Source: Catonia carolina
Lineage: Eukaryota; Arthropoda; Insecta; Hemiptera; Achilidae
Reading direction: 5' to 3'
Length of the DNA stretch: 64,000 nucleotides
NCBI GenBank assembly: GCA_035578175.1
Contig: JAQMRL010000001.1
Span: 51,669,553-51,733,552, forward strand
Of this stretch, positions 10,046-22,515 are shown one piece after another. The notes below the pieces were generated by a model that saw nothing but the letters and a program-made list of their open reading frames with translations, was not told the origin of the DNA and made no database searches. Numbering within the stretch: position 1 is the first letter of the stretch; the number at the start of each line of letters is the position of its first letter. Position numbers and translations under genes: made by a program.

Positions 10046-10359
10046 GATTTGCCCCTTTGTCTGTCTACTTTAACTAAGCTGTTTGTAAGGAAACCAATAT
10101 AAGACTTTCAGTCAAGACTTCACGGTACTTTCCTTATCTAAGCCATCTAAATCAGACGGTGACGTTAGGAACAGGAAGTTTTCGTGTACTACCTATAACG
10201 GATTAATCAAAGAATAGTCCGTAAAACTAATTAATTCACAAGGAAAACTACTAGTTGCAAGGAAAATCCCCAAAAATACTTGCTGCACTTCGAATCGTCA
10301 TTGTTAAAATACGTAACTGATTAGGCTGTACCATTCAAGCCCAGTTCAATGCCTACTCT
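10046..10359. other. Noncoding, nothing recognised
   Basis: Mixed-composition DNA without ORFs or repeats leading into the minisatellite. Confidence 0.4.
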
Positions 10360-10493
10360 AAGTTCAGAGTTCAGAGTAAACTGAAATCAATCCTTCCTTG
10401 AAGTTCAGAGTTCAGAGTAAACTGAAATCAATCCTTCCTTTAAGTTCAGAGTTCAGAGTAAACTGAAACCAATCCTTCCTTTAAGTTCAGAGT
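10360..10493. repeat. 41-bp minisatellite, about 3.3 units
   Basis: Units start at 10360, 10401, 10442 and 10483 with AAGTTCAGAG. The first three are nearly identical (one or two substitutions) and share CAATCCTTCCTT ends. Confidence 0.95.
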
Positions 10494-10923
10494 CAAGTAG
10501 TGAATGAAAAAGTGATACGTAAAATAAAAAAAATGGTGTGTTAAACTGTTTATGGAATATTAATTTGATGATTAGGTTTGTAGATTAATGAGTGTTATGA
10601 AGATTTAATACATATAAAAGACATTACAAAGCCACGGTCTTACGAAGCTAAATTGTAGGTTTCATAAGTGAAGGTCCTCAATTCGCTTTTTTGCTAGAGC
10701 AATTTTCACACCCTAACACCCCACAGCGATCGTTCATTATCTACCGGTTTACAAAAGAGCAATGTAAGAGTAATTGATTCATAGAATTCCTTTAAAAAAA
10801 TTATTATTATCATAAAAAACAAAACGTCCTAAAAGAAGGAGAGACATTTAAATGCATCCGGATTTCCTCATTTTTAATGTGATCCATCAAACTACACCCC
10901 TGAACCCTTCTTAAGAACCGAAT
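10494..10923. other. AT-rich, nothing recognised
   Basis: No feature found. The LINE 3' fragment follows. Confidence 0.4.
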
Positions 10924-11108
10924 TTGTCAGTCGTCACGTACAGGGAGAAATGGGAGAAACATTTAATACAAATGAGTGAAGATAGATGGGCGAAACGGGT
11001 ATTAAGCCTAATACCTGATGGACGAAGAGATCTCATTAGACCGCGCAATAATGGGCAAAGAAGTCGGAACAGGTCGGAAGGCCTAATCCGTGATAGGAAG
11101 AAGAAATA
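10924..11108 (+). pseudogene. RTE-like LINE 3' end fragment
   Basis: Encodes the C-terminus of the same protein type as the intact LINE at 44514-47447: compare HLIQMSEDRWAKR and DGRRDLIRPRN with the intact HLNRMPGERIPK and GRRDIGRPRNRW. It then runs into CCTAATCC and a GAAGAAGAA-type tail, the 3' terminus seen in the full-length copy. It is a 5'-truncated copy, as target-primed reverse transcription leaves. Confidence 0.75.
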
Positions 11109-11825
11109 AATACTACTTAAAAATTAAAAGAATTCAAAATAAATTAACAAATTCATATGCTAAATTACAACAATTACTCGTCAAATTTTGATAATTCATT
11201 TAGAAACTTATTCCAAGTTGCATTTATTTGTATAAAAACCGAACTAACAATTTCGTCCGCGCTAGATGCCGACTTATTGCTAACCTAGGAAGGGTACATT
11301 AAATAACCTGGTTTTTGCTTCTACCTTTTTGACTCCACACTTAATTTTTTTTAGCCATAAATTTAAGAATTATGTTCTAAGTTTATTCCTTTTTATAATT
11401 TTTTTTAAGATTAACCAACCTTGATATCTCATATAGTGGTTGAATAATCTATCACTTTTACGGATCCTTTGGTAGTGAACATAAGGACAGCAGCTGTCAG
11501 CAGAAGAAAACTGAAACATGCTGCCGTTCTCATGTTTATAAACGCTGCTTGTCAAGAGATTACTACCGTTTAATACGAGATTACATCACTCTCAGTCTGT
11601 CTATGATAATTTATACTAAAAATATATCTAAAATATGGTTAGTCAGAAAAAAGTATATTGACGCGTAGTTAGATAGTCGTTTCTTATTTTTTACGAGTGG
11701 CATTGCTACAACTATGAATTAATTTTATTTATACTTAAAGCTATGTTATTTTGATAAACTGAAAAGTGGAAGAACTTAGATTCCATCTGGAACTTAACAA
11801 AACACATTGTTTCATAAGACAAAGT
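11109..11825. other. AT-rich, nothing recognised
   Basis: No ORF or repeat was identified. Confidence 0.4.
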
Positions 11826-11872
11826 AGTGGCTAATGACTAAGCTGTTAATGCGACGTTAAAATAAATTTAGA
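11826..11872 (+). repeat. SINE 3' module (solo)
   Basis: GCTAATGACTAAGCTGTTAA then TGCGACGTTAAAATAAA, matching the 3' end of the tRNA-derived SINE at 49855-50044. No tRNA-like head is attached. Confidence 0.6.
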
Positions 11873-11986
11873 AAGTATTTTGGATAATTTTTTAATTTTT
11901 TAATTTTTTACTATGTATGTACATTAATCCGTAAAATACTTTTGTTTCATCCTTTGTCACCTTTTCATCCATAGATGTCTGAATTT

Positions 11987-12348
11987 TGCCCATTACAGGC
12001 AGATGGATTGTTAAATTATTTGAATTCGACTACTAGTTCCTTGGCTACAAAAATTATTCGGTTTTTTATTACATGGTCAGGCGATTACATGACTTAAATC
12101 ATTTAAGAACGGAAGAGGTAGAAGTGAAAAAGACACTAGTCAGAGTGATTTCCTCTGAGAGTAATGAATTTCATTATACAGCCAGACCCTGTGATGAATG
12201 AAGTGAAGGTGTCATTTGCAGAATGGAAAGTAGATACTTTTTTGGAGTGCCTGGCATGATGATAAACATAGGCTACTTTTCCACTTAGTGAGGAAGGCAA
12301 TTGTAAATATAGGTTCAAACCTGCCTTTTGGCTGATGACCTAACCAAC
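11987..12348 (+). repeat. 362-bp retroposon family, copy B (full length)
   Basis: Runs from TGCCCATTACAGGCAG to GGCTGATGACCTAACCAAC, collinear with the complete copy at 51674-52035 and diverged from it by scattered changes. Flanks show only a weak GAATT match, so the target duplication has decayed. Confidence 0.85.
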
Positions 12349-13153
12349 ATATATGTGAATTAATTTATGTTATTATTTAAGATATTCCGCAATTTAATAT
12401 TTCAAAGAAGTAAAAGGGAACAAATTTTTCAATGATTATTCTAATAGCACTATAGAAAAGTGACAAAAATAAAGAGTTATGAAATTTCTTTCAGTGTTAT
12501 TTTGAATATTATTTTACAATATCTTTAGGAGTCTCTAATTTCTTTTATTGGTATTTTTTTTACATGAATAAGTAATATAATCAAGATTAACCTCGAAGTA
12601 GTTGCTACGACTCTATATTTTCTCTGATGTTTTTACACTCAGACTGACTATAAAACAATTTTGTTAAATTTTAAAACTTGTAACTTTTTCTAAAATATTT
12701 TTTTCTTTTTAAGCACCTTACTTATTAACTATAATCCAGAAGATTATATTAATAGTTTAGTAGATTATATTAATAGATTAATAGTCAAAAGCAAATTTTA
12801 TTTTATTTCAAAACAATTTATTTAGTTTTGACTAATTATTTTTATTTATTTTCACTGTAGGTACATAAAGACACTCGTGAATTTTCCCATTTCATCAGAA
12901 CCATGTAGCCTTTCAGACAATGCTTTATTTTTAGAGATCTGGATAATCCGAATGTAGGTTTTACTAGAAGTACCCAACAGTTGTTTGCCGTAGCCTATAT
13001 CCAGGCAGGATTCATAACAAACATTTTTATACTAACATTTTAATTCTCAACAAACCCAATTCATCTCGATAAATTGATGTTCAATTCTTATCTTTTGGTC
13101 TTAAAATTATTTTTCTACGAGATCTTTTTATTCAACTGCAATCTGCAAAAGCT
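12349..13153. other. AT-rich, nothing recognised
   Basis: No ORF, tandem repeat or known element seen. Confidence 0.4.
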
Positions 13154-13396
13154 TTAAAACTTGCAATACATCTTTTTCGACTTTGTACAGGTGTTATTGC
13201 CGTTTTTCGCATCCCAAAAGCCAAGCATCTCTAACCATCTAATCACCCTCCTGCAGACCAGATCACTGGTATCGCCTCCATTACTTAACTCATCTATTGC
13301 TTTGCTGGGGGTCATCTGATCCTTCTCACCCAGCTGGATCTTCTCTCTGCTGGATCCCCTGTCATCATTCATAAGCATCAAGTGTCCATACCACAA
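13154..13396 (-). pseudogene. Possible LINE reverse-transcriptase C-terminal remnant
   Basis: The minus-strand frame contains MWYGHLMLMNDDR, resembling the WxGHxxRM..R segment near the C-terminus of APE-type LINE proteins, followed by SSREKIQLGEKDQ. The frame is short and the downstream match is poor, so this is a tentative, heavily decayed fragment. Confidence 0.35.
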
Positions 13397-14300
13397 CAGT
13401 ATTTCTTTTCTATTTCATCTAATATCATAACTGTTTGGTCCGCCTACCTTTTTCCAGATTTCTTCTTTCCTAACACGTTCAGCACGGCGGCTGGAATCAC
13501 GGATGCTTCGCTGTGCCGACCCGCCATTGCAGTGAAAAAATACCATGCCGCCTTAAGGCGTCATTCGTCCCCGGAACGATCTTACTTATTTGCTTATCTA
13601 CTCACCGGCTAAATATAGTACGGTATTATACACGTTTGTTGTTTCTACGAAATTTATATTTGAAATTCATTTTTTAGTTATTAGAAAAATTAATACGTAT
13701 AAATTATTAAATAAATGAAAATTATTGTCGTGTGTAAAATAGAAAAATACAATTATGTTTGATAATGAATAATATTTAATTCAAAAAATTTAAATAAATA
13801 AAATACATTAAATAATTAAGTAATACAGTAGTAATAAAGCTTATTACTTTATAAAAATACAAAAACCTGCAAAAGAAACAGTGCATAGAAATCGCGAGTT
13901 CAGAAAGTAACAGAAATTTTTCTTTTGTGTAATAATTAAACTATTTTTACGTAAAACTGTATTATTCTTACCATTTATTTGTAAAAAGAAGTCACTGGAA
14001 ACGAAGAAATTCGTAGAATAATTGATATAATTAAATAAAACAATAAAATTACACGGCACTAGGACGTTCGAATAGACTACCATTTTAAAAATTCGTCAAA
14101 CATTCCCGGCAGTTGGTAACGAAAGACGATCTTCACAGTGGCGCTCGTAGAATAGATCTGAACCCCTGAACAACCTTTACTAACACTGCCAGTACACCGG
14201 CGATTTATAAAAAGCTATAGAAATGTGGTATTGTATATGGCGCCTTAAGGCGTCATTCGTCTCTGGAATGAACCTCGATTTGACGCCTTAAGGCGGCATC
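13397..14300. repeat. Region with three CGCCTTAAGGCG palindromes
   Basis: CGCCTTAAGGCG occurs at about 13549-13560, 14241-14252 and 14284-14295. The outer two extend as an inverted pair (ATGCCGCCTTAAGGCGTCA at 13545 and its complement ending near 14299). The first two share downstream TCATTCGTC. The interior is AT-rich. It may be the ends of a decayed element about 750 bp long. Confidence 0.45.
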
Positions 14301-16267
14301 ATCTGATAACTTCTTCGGAAATCCATCAGCACACGGCTGCAGTCTTCCTTCGAGATCTGGTTGATATTGAATTGACCGGTTATTGATGATGATGTTATTT
14401 TGTCCCCAGTATTCTTGATTCCTCCCCTCACACAAACTTAGAAGGAGCTTTAAACCTGAAACTTATATAGTGTGAAGTGAGAAACAAATATAGTAGGGAA
14501 AGCAATGACGTGCAGTCCTTCCTTTTTAACTGGCCAACTAAAAATCGTTTTACTCTACTTATTTTTGCCATTTTCCCGCTTCTGTTACGTACACTAGGAT
14601 TATTTGACATATGAATTGCTGTGCATATATGAATATTAGCTTGCATTTGAAATATATCGAAAATTTTCATCAGGTCTTCACCTGTTATATATATTTTAAC
14701 GGTGGTATATTTTATGAAGCTGACAATATGCCCATAAGAAGTAACTAAAATTGCAAATAGTAATTTTAGACATTGTTGTGGAAGGAATAAGAAACGTTGA
14801 TACAGATAGCTGAAGTTTTAAAAAAGAGGTATGAATCTGATGACAAGAATAGGGAAGAGAGGATGACGCTTAGGGTGGTGTTACTTGTAAGAGGAACTGA
14901 CAAAAAAAATTTGTTCATGTCAGTCGATCTCCTTCCTGTATTTGTACTACGTTTATCTATCTTATTTTAGTTCATAGAAATTGAAAGAAGATGATATCCA
15001 ATATAAAGGGAGAATAAGTTTGATAAAGAATTTACGTTGATTTAAAAATTGAAAGATCTTTTTATTTTTATATATACTTTTTTTTGATTGACATTACTCG
15101 AGATAGAGAAACACATTTCTCCGCTACCTTCAACTGTCACTTCTAACAAGAGTTAACTATTACAATGTCAACTACTGAACTGACTGTTAACATTGTTGTC
15201 AGTTAAATTATTTACAGTACTTTAGAAAATACTGTAATTCAGTGACATAAAATATTATCAATATAAAATATGTAATGGAGTGAGTTTACAACTGAATGAA
15301 GAGGCCACATCTTGATTTATTATTATAATAATATAATATACTAGATATCCTGTTGTGATATTTATAAATTTTATGTAAATAAACGTTTATAGTGAATATA
15401 TTTCTTGTTTTATGTCATAAACCTAAAAAAAATATATATGTATATGTGAATTTAAATGTCAAAGTAAAAGTCGTATAAATAATCCTACTTTAATTAAATG
15501 CAATATTAACAAAAGTTGTTAGTAAGTTTTTCTTTGCACTTCATGTTATGTTAATTAATTATATTACAGCTATATTACATTAGAAATTATCAACAATGTT
15601 GAGTGGTTAATGTAAATATCTTGATTGAGTTTTATTGAGAAAGATCGGAAAATATTTTAATTAGGAGTGTTGAACAAGATTTAGCATTATTTTAGTCCCT
15701 TTAACTTAATATCACTTGGGTTAAACAACCTCTTTGGTTAGTTATTTGTACAAAAGTTTGAACGTGATCAAATATTTTCAGATTCTAATTTGGAATCTGA
15801 CCAGGACCTTTGGTTTTTTAATCAAGCACTTTAATATCTACTTCAACAAAGAAATAATTTTTCTTTCTAATTATTTTTACACGGCTTCACCCTATGCTAA
15901 TGTGGTTCACCAGCCCTTAGTATCAGACAGATCCTGTGCGCCGGGTCTAATTTATAGAATATGAAGATTTGAGGTTGTTTGTTTAAGGGGGGGGGGGTTA
16001 CATCCGATTTTTTGCATATTAATTCTTATGCAGACGATTAATTCATCGCCAGCAAACCAATTACCAATTACCAATTATGCAGACAATCAAGGATGATAGA
16101 TTAAAACGAATCATGAAGAAATCCCAAACCCGATTAGTCTGGAGGAATTTTACCGGGGAACTCTGATGTAGAAGGCAGTTGAGCTGACCACGACACCTCA
16201 GAAAATATTTAACGAAGTGTTTTTATAGCGAATTTCATATTTATAAATGTTAATTGTCATTTATTGT
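14301..16267. other. AT-rich noncoding stretch
   Basis: No gene recognised. Contains an 11-G run at 15987-15997. Otherwise low-complexity AT-rich DNA. Confidence 0.4.
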
Positions 16268-17169
16268 TTAAGGGGAGTCAACCCAAATTTTTTTTGTTTG
16301 TAATTTACAGTTAATCAACTAATTTTTATTTAAATTAACTGCTATTTTAGGGTAAATAAACCTCCATATAACAGTATATTAAAAAGTAATAATTTTCAAC
16401 CCTTAATTAAGGGTGGAAACAAAAAACAGTGTTGCGCTAGAAACATTGTATTTTAAAAACTACATGTCCTAGATTATTGGTTATGGTCTCAAATTAAAAA
16501 ATAAAGTCTGGTCTATGATCTGTAGATATTAGTACTCTGGGTAATTTTTGAACTAAAGAAAAAGTTTTTAATCATAAATAATTCTCACCCCCTTCAGTTT
16601 TGAATTATTAAAAATTACTTCTGTAACATATTTTAAATTAGCCTATCTACAGATCAAAGAGCAATAAAATCTGTACATTTTGTAAAAAGAATCATTGAGT
16701 TATCTTTTATACAAGTAAAGTTATAGCATTTATTAATTTTAAAGACAGTTATATCAGATTTATCACCGCTAATAATACAATAAGAAAATAATACACCGCT
16801 AATCTCAACGAAATCAACAAACGCAACACCAGCTGATTCTTCCCTCTTCTGTTTATGCAGTGCTACAATATCATAATAACTAATTGAATAAAAGCGCGGA
16901 TTTTAAACTTCTGAATGCAAAAAGAATCACCCATTTATCTCATTTCTAAACGGAGTTATTCGAATTTGAAAAATTATAATTTTCCATCAAAAAATTTCCT
17001 TTTTTATGACATATGTTAATAAAAAAATACATTTTCATTACATTCTACTTGGTATATTTAAAAACCGATTACATGTATGAATTCACCAGATCTCAGAGTA
17101 CAAAGAAACGCAAAAAATTTCTGATTTTTTAAAAATTTTTGCCTAAAAATGGGTTGATTCCCCTCTTAA
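16268..17169. mobile_element. TTAA-flanked TIR element (MITE-like), 894 bp
   Basis: TTAA at 16268-16271 and 17166-17169 flanks inverted ends: GGGGAGTCAACCCA on the left and, read inward from the right, GAGGGGAATCAACCCA. There is no transposase ORF and the interior is AT-rich. TTAA target sites are used by piggyBac-type and some other DNA transposons. These termini do not start with the CCC typical of piggyBac, so the superfamily is open. Confidence 0.65.
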
Positions 17170-17715
17170 TTGGCTTTAATTAACATTGATGCCTGATAAG
17201 ACCCGTTCTTCAGATAGGAAAGATTTGCAAAATCTTCAATAACATAAATACTCATTTCTGATGTTTTTATAATATTAATAATATCAATACGGTGTCAGCA
17301 TCAAAGCGAGTATTTCGGATACCTAATCCAGCGCCCACAGATATCAGCACGGATCGGAGAGTCCAACACTGAAACCGATTGAACGTTAGTAAGAGAGATG
17401 TTCTATAATACCACTTATGGTTTTATCAATAGTCATCATTGACGCGAGTTTCATAATATCGTTGTACTTCTTTTTTTTTTAAATAACAACGTGTTTATTT
17501 CTGCAAATTAAATAAAATTAAATATGTAGAGACGGGAAGGGAAGCATATTGCATACAACAAACAATGTTTTGCATGAATAATGCTTTGTAATGTTACTGA
17601 TAGTTTGAATAACGTATTTCACATGCAAAAATGTAAAGACGTTGGGCTGAGTTACCCTGCTGTACAGCCCAGTAGCTGAGAACAGAGTAGAATAATGCAA
17701 GATACATCATTATCT
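17170..17715. other. Noncoding, nothing recognised
   Basis: AT-rich flank between the TIR element and the next retroposon copy. No feature found. Confidence 0.4.
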
Positions 17716-18112
17716 TGCCCATAACAGGCAGGTGGAGTGTTAAATTGCACACAATCTGCTAATTCCAGGGATTCAGAAAATATTTCTGTTTCATATCACA
17801 TGGTCAGCCAATTATATGACTGAAACATTTAACAATAGAAGAGGTAAAGGTGAAAATAGGTAAAATAGGAAAAGAGGTAGAGGTAGCCAGAGTTATCTCC
17901 TCTGAGAGTAATTAATTTCATTACACAGTCAGACCCAGCGGTAAATGAAGTGAAGGTGTCATTTGTAGGGTGGAAAGTAGATGCTTTTCAGAGGGCCTGG
18001 CATGCTGATAAGCATACCTTTCCACTCAGTGAGGAAATCCACTTCACTTCTCGTTTTACTAGTAAAGTCTCTGGAGGTTCAAACCAGCCTTTCGGCTGAT
18101 GACCTAAACAAC
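17716..18112 (+). repeat. 362-bp retroposon family, copy C (full length)
   Basis: Starts TGCCCATAACAGGCAGGTGG and ends CTGATGACCTAAACAAC. It is longer than the complete copy at 51674 because of small internal duplications around AGGTAAAATAGG and AGAGGTAGAGG. No clear target duplication. Confidence 0.85.
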
Positions 18113-19302
18113 ATGTCATTTTAATATTTTCTTCCCCAAGAGTTTTTTAAGGTATCGTAAAACACACTGCCACAAACTGAGATTCAGTCCAATAGGCAAG
18201 AGAATGTATTTTCCAATTTAGTTTCTGATTTATAAGGCCAAGACGTTTATTGAATACGAAACTTTTTTAGAATACGTATTTCGTTTAATAAGACACATCT
18301 ACGTAAATTCTTATAAGTGGTTTTTTGGCTTTATTCAGGAGCAACTACAACTGTAATTTAGTACAACCTGCAGTAATTTTTTAAATGTGCAAAATGCTCT
18401 GTTATTGTGTTGTCTGAGGATATTACTCAATGGCAAGCCTTTGTCTATGTTGTATAAAAGATTTTTCATCCCTATTACAGCAGATTTTGAGGTGGAGTTC
18501 TGACAATGTATTTATTTTTGGTTTCTTGGGCTTTATTAATGTTGAATACAAATTAATGTTTAATTTTTAGCTTTTCAAAACATACTTTCACGTCTAGGAA
18601 ACTTATGTAGACTTTCCTGCGTACGAAATTCTTTTTACCGTGCGTGAAATTTTCTCACCAATTTATTTTTATGAATTTATTAAAATTTATCGATATTAGA
18701 CGTGATCAAATATATACAAATGACATTTAAATGTGTAACTTGAATTTAATAGAGTAAATGTTTTATTGGTAGGGTCATAGGACTTGCAGGCATATTACAT
18801 GAGACGGGATGCACAACTACAATGACAGCCATCCACTATTTAGCAGTAGGATGCTGGTTGTCAGTACAATTAACGTGATTGATACAAACGACATTTGTCA
18901 CACCGTAATAGTGTGTGCACTACTAAACGGTAATACCACCCTGCGTTCAATTCTAATAGCTGATTACAAGTATGAATGGATCTGGCAGGAGTAAATAAAA
19001 CTTTGTCTTGTAGGTCTGAATGATGCACCGTTACATAAACAACTATTATCGACTTTTGAAAAAGGAAACACATTTTAAATAGTATGTTTTTATATTGCAA
19101 ACAATATACACGATTTGCAAACAAGTAGGCAAGACGCTCAAAAAACAATTTGGGTTAGGACCTCAGGAATTAAAAATTTGATATTAAATGATTTTTTTTC
19201 TTTCATTTGACATGTACAGCCAATAAATAATTACTATAATTTAACAAATTATATTATATATTGTAGAAAAGGGAAGTTTTAATAAATAAATTAATATATT
19301 AT
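18113..19302. other. AT-rich, nothing recognised
   Basis: Short overlapping frames near 18800-19150 look random. No repeat was identified. Confidence 0.4.
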
Positions 19303-19471
19303 GAATGCTTGAGGGAAGGATCCCCTCAGTGTTTTGCAATACAGATTGGTGGGGAGAGAGATGTTGGGAGACCATGCCGAAGATGGCAATAATTCAGTAG
19401 TTTGTTGGTGTTGTGAGTTGGAACAGGCGGAAGCCTAATCAATGATTGTGAGAAGAAAAAGAAGAAGAATA
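19303..19471 (+). pseudogene. RTE-like LINE 3' end fragment
   Basis: Contains GERDVGRPCRRW, matching GRRDIGRPRNRW near the C-terminus of the intact LINE at 44514-47447. This is followed by GGAACAGGCGGAAGCCTAATC and an AAGAAGAAGAAT tail, the family's 3' end. Internal stops and 5' truncation make it a dead copy. Confidence 0.7.
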
Positions 19472-19599
19472 GATTATGTACGTATCTGATTACCAACTAC
19501 GCAAAAAAACCTGTAAAATTTAGCGAAGTAAATTAAGGTCTATAGAAAAAATTTCTTTAAATAAAATAAGTAATTTAAAAAAAATTCTCTAAAACTGTA

Positions 19600-20005
19600 A
19601 TTATACATGTTTTTGCCCTAAAATTCATATTTAGGCCGAAATAGTAAAAAATAATGTTTTACAATGAGAGCCCCCAAGAATTTCAGTAAACATGTCACTT
19701 CCCTTTACTTATAGGACACAAAAAAATGAGGCAATTTTAAAGAAATTTGTATGAGCCAATTTTGAAAAATCGCAAAAAATGAAAAATTCCACGAATAAAC
19801 GGCTACTTCTGGTTAACTCATTTTGATGAGTATTTTTGTGTCGTGTCCACTTTGGTACCTAACTTAAATTCCAAGTTTCAACTTCATACGATATTCTGTC
19901 TTGAGATATTTTGTTTACATACACACTGACATTTTTTTCACGTAGCTTAGAAACCTTTATTTCCGGTGAAAACTCGAAATGAAAACTATACGGTCCTTCC
20001 CAAAA
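19600..20005 (-). repeat. AT-rich interspersed repeat Y, copy 1
   Basis: Minus-strand copy of the repeat at 20640-21420. Shared blocks are CGAGTTTTCACCGGA, ATCTCAAGA and ATCAAAATGAGTTAACC (cf. ATCAAAATCGGTCAAAC). This copy has a short TGTGTATGT stretch where copy 2 has a long TG run. Confidence 0.65.
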
Positions 20006-20639
20006 TTTAAAAAAAAAATTGTATTTGTAATACAAACGTTTTTTTAACTGTATACAACAGTCAAAGGTGTAATCTTCTTGGAAAGTATTCTTGTTTACCC
20101 ATCTAACAAAAGTTCATTTACGCATACCTCCTCAGACCCATTCGTAATTGTGCTTGTCAAATTTACGACCGCACAGCTGCCAGTAATTTATCTAGCTTGC
20201 AAGCTGCCCAGTCGAAAGTTTTAAGGATCATCACGAACTCCCTTTAGTACATACGAAGCGATACATTACTCAGTGACCTGTATACTCGTATTCCGTGCGT
20301 TATGGATATATCAAAAAGTACATGTTATAAATTCTGTCACTAAAAAACTGACAAAAAACTAAAATTCCCAAATGAAACATAGGCCTACACACTCCCTACA
20401 CCTGCATTATAATCGGCGTAGGAAGTTAAAGATAAATGGAACAGAGATTTACTGAAAAATAATTTTGAATATAATCATGAATTGAAAAAATAATCATATT
20501 CACAGCTAAACGTTTTAAAATTCACTAGACTAAATACATAGTCACAATAGGAAGTGTCACTTTTTTGTCATCTTCATCACGTTACTCATGCCATATATCA
20601 TCTTTTTCACACACATTTATCGTTGTAGATAACATAAAC

Positions 20640-20789
20640 AAATTTTTTACTTTCTCTTGCCTATATGAATATATAGGAAGGAAAGTATTGTTTTCATGTC
20701 GATTTTTTGAAATCGAGTTTTCACCGGATCTATGCGTTTTCAGACCCCCTGAACCCAAAAAACATGTTTTTAGCGATTGGTCTGTGTGT

Positions 20790-20840
<51 letters not shown>

Positions 20841-21420
20841 TGTGTGTGTGAACAGAATATCTCGTTAACGGAACATCGTACGAACTTGAAACGTAAGTTA
20901 CATACCACTACCGGACCCGACACGAACATTTTCATCAAAATCGGTCAAACGGAAGTAGTAGTTTATTCGTATAATTTTCACTTTTTTGCGATTTTCTCAA
21001 AAACTTGTCGTACGATTTTTTTAAAAATCGCCTGGTTTACTTCATTTTTTATTCTCTACAAGATAGGGTAGGCGCCATGTTTGCTGAAATTCTGCGTGAG
21101 GCTGTTTTTACGTAAAAATATTCTTTTTACGATTGCGGCTTTAATACGCATTTTAGCGCAAAACGTTATATAATAAAAGTTGTAGAGAATGTAAAATTTT
21201 ACAACTTTTATTTCAAACATTTTTTTGTATAACGCTTAGTTTAGCGGTAATTAGCAATTTTCTGTTTTCTTCTCACGAAAAAGTGTGAAAAATCAATTTT
21301 TTTAAGATTTCGCCCTTAGAATGCATTTTACGACAAAAAAGTATATAATAAATTTTATAGGAAATAAAAAGATTTACAACTTTTATTTAAAGCATTTTTC
21401 ACTACAGAGCCTACAAACTA
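20640..21420 (+). repeat. AT-rich interspersed repeat Y, copy 2
   Basis: Shares with copies at 19600, 23190 and 57760 the order: GAAAGTATTG, ATCGAGTTTTCACCGG, a simple-repeat segment, TATCTC, ACCCGACACGAACAT, ATCAAAATCGGTCAA, then AT-rich text. No ORF apart from one created by the TG run, and no TIRs were recognised. The class is unknown. Confidence 0.65.
20781..20850. repeat. (TG)n microsatellite inside repeat Y
   Basis: About 70 bp of TG with a few interruptions (TCTG, TATG). It creates spurious VCVCV and HTHTH reading frames on the two strands. Confidence 0.95.
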
Positions 21421-22299
21421 ATCATCAATATAATCATGAATTGAAAAAATAATCATTCATTTTAAAAGTTTTCATTTTAAGTTAATTTTCATAAACGTTG
21501 AAGTTAAATTTTAGATACCTTACATCAACATGAACAAATAAAGAATATATTGAAAAAACAATCCAATCAACACCCTTCAAAGGATATTTCCTTATAGAGT
21601 CTCTCAAAAATTTTATTTAGTAAAATTACAAACCTGAAGGAGATTTGGGGTTAGGTATGCGAATGATACTTCACTTCTGATTTAAGTCTATCAAGTCTAA
21701 GATAAGTATCGGCCAAGATAAATATGCAAAACGATTAAAATTTAATTTTTTTAACACCGGGTTTATATAAATGTGGTCGGAAATGTAACTGACTATATAA
21801 AAAAAATCAATTTTAAAACCTAGATAATATTACAATATTGCTAAATTAATTTTCTCATTTTACATGCAATATTCATATAATAAAGTTTAAGCTTTAATGT
21901 TCTTTTATATTGTGTTTATAATGTGACGTTAAATTTACAGATGTGCTAACGTAATGATGATTGCATGTTAACATGAACATGAAGTTTCTTTATGCATTTT
22001 AAAAATGACCGGCCTATTGTACACCGATTGAAATATTTTACATCCTGAACCAAGTTACGAGTGTTGTAGTGATTGCCGATTGAATCAAGTTACTCGGTAA
22101 TTTTCATAAATAGCAATAAACAGCTCTTAGCTCTTTCAAATAATCTTGTTTTATTATTAGTTGTTCATTATAATGAGTTCTTCACGTAATTGTATTCAAT
22201 TTATAATCACTGTTAACTTTCTGCAGCGTTCATACTTACTATACATAATAAGCAGGATGCTGTTATACAGTACAAGTTAGCATGCACGACTATTTTAGT
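21421..22299. other. AT-rich, nothing recognised
   Basis: No gene or repeat identified. Confidence 0.4.
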
Positions 22300-22515
22300 G
22301 GTGTAACGAATCTTCATAGAAGACGATGAGATCAGGTTAATTGCGAGCACATTTCGTTGAATTCCATTTTATTTCGTTTGCTCGTTGCGTGTTATTCGGC
22401 TGTTATCCAGACTTGGCAATGATTGGTCGACTATAAACTTTGTAGATCCTAGAATCCTGCACTGCGATGCGACATGGAAGAAGTGATTCGGTTGAACCAC
22501 GCCCCGGTAAATCTT
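22300..22515. other. GC-balanced noncoding island 2
   Basis: Unique-looking DNA with homeodomain-like cores (GGTTAATTGCGAG, TTTTATTTCG, CTATAAAC). Near its end, ATGGAAGAAGTG at 22474 opens 11 codons followed by CCGGTAAAT, which resembles a splice donor at 22507. An overlapping ATG in another frame is equally open, so an exon call is not justified. Confidence 0.2.

Noticed and set aside
10360..10493. CRISPR-like array
   Set aside because: Units are contiguous with no spacers and the window is eukaryotic. It is a minisatellite.
12330..12342. CTGATGA in the 362-bp repeat as a hammerhead core
   Set aside because: No GAAA strand and no closing stems follow. Only the 1749-2158 hairpin has the full motif.
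20565..21071. 168-codon plus-strand ORF and its 118-codon minus partner
   Set aside because: Both exist because a TG microsatellite reads as VCVCV or HTHTH. They lie in repeat Y and have no protein-like content.
22474..22508. First coding exon ending in a splice donor (CCG|GTAAAT)
   Set aside because: Only 11 codons, and an overlapping ATG at 22467 opens a longer frame straight through the supposed donor. Too little evidence.
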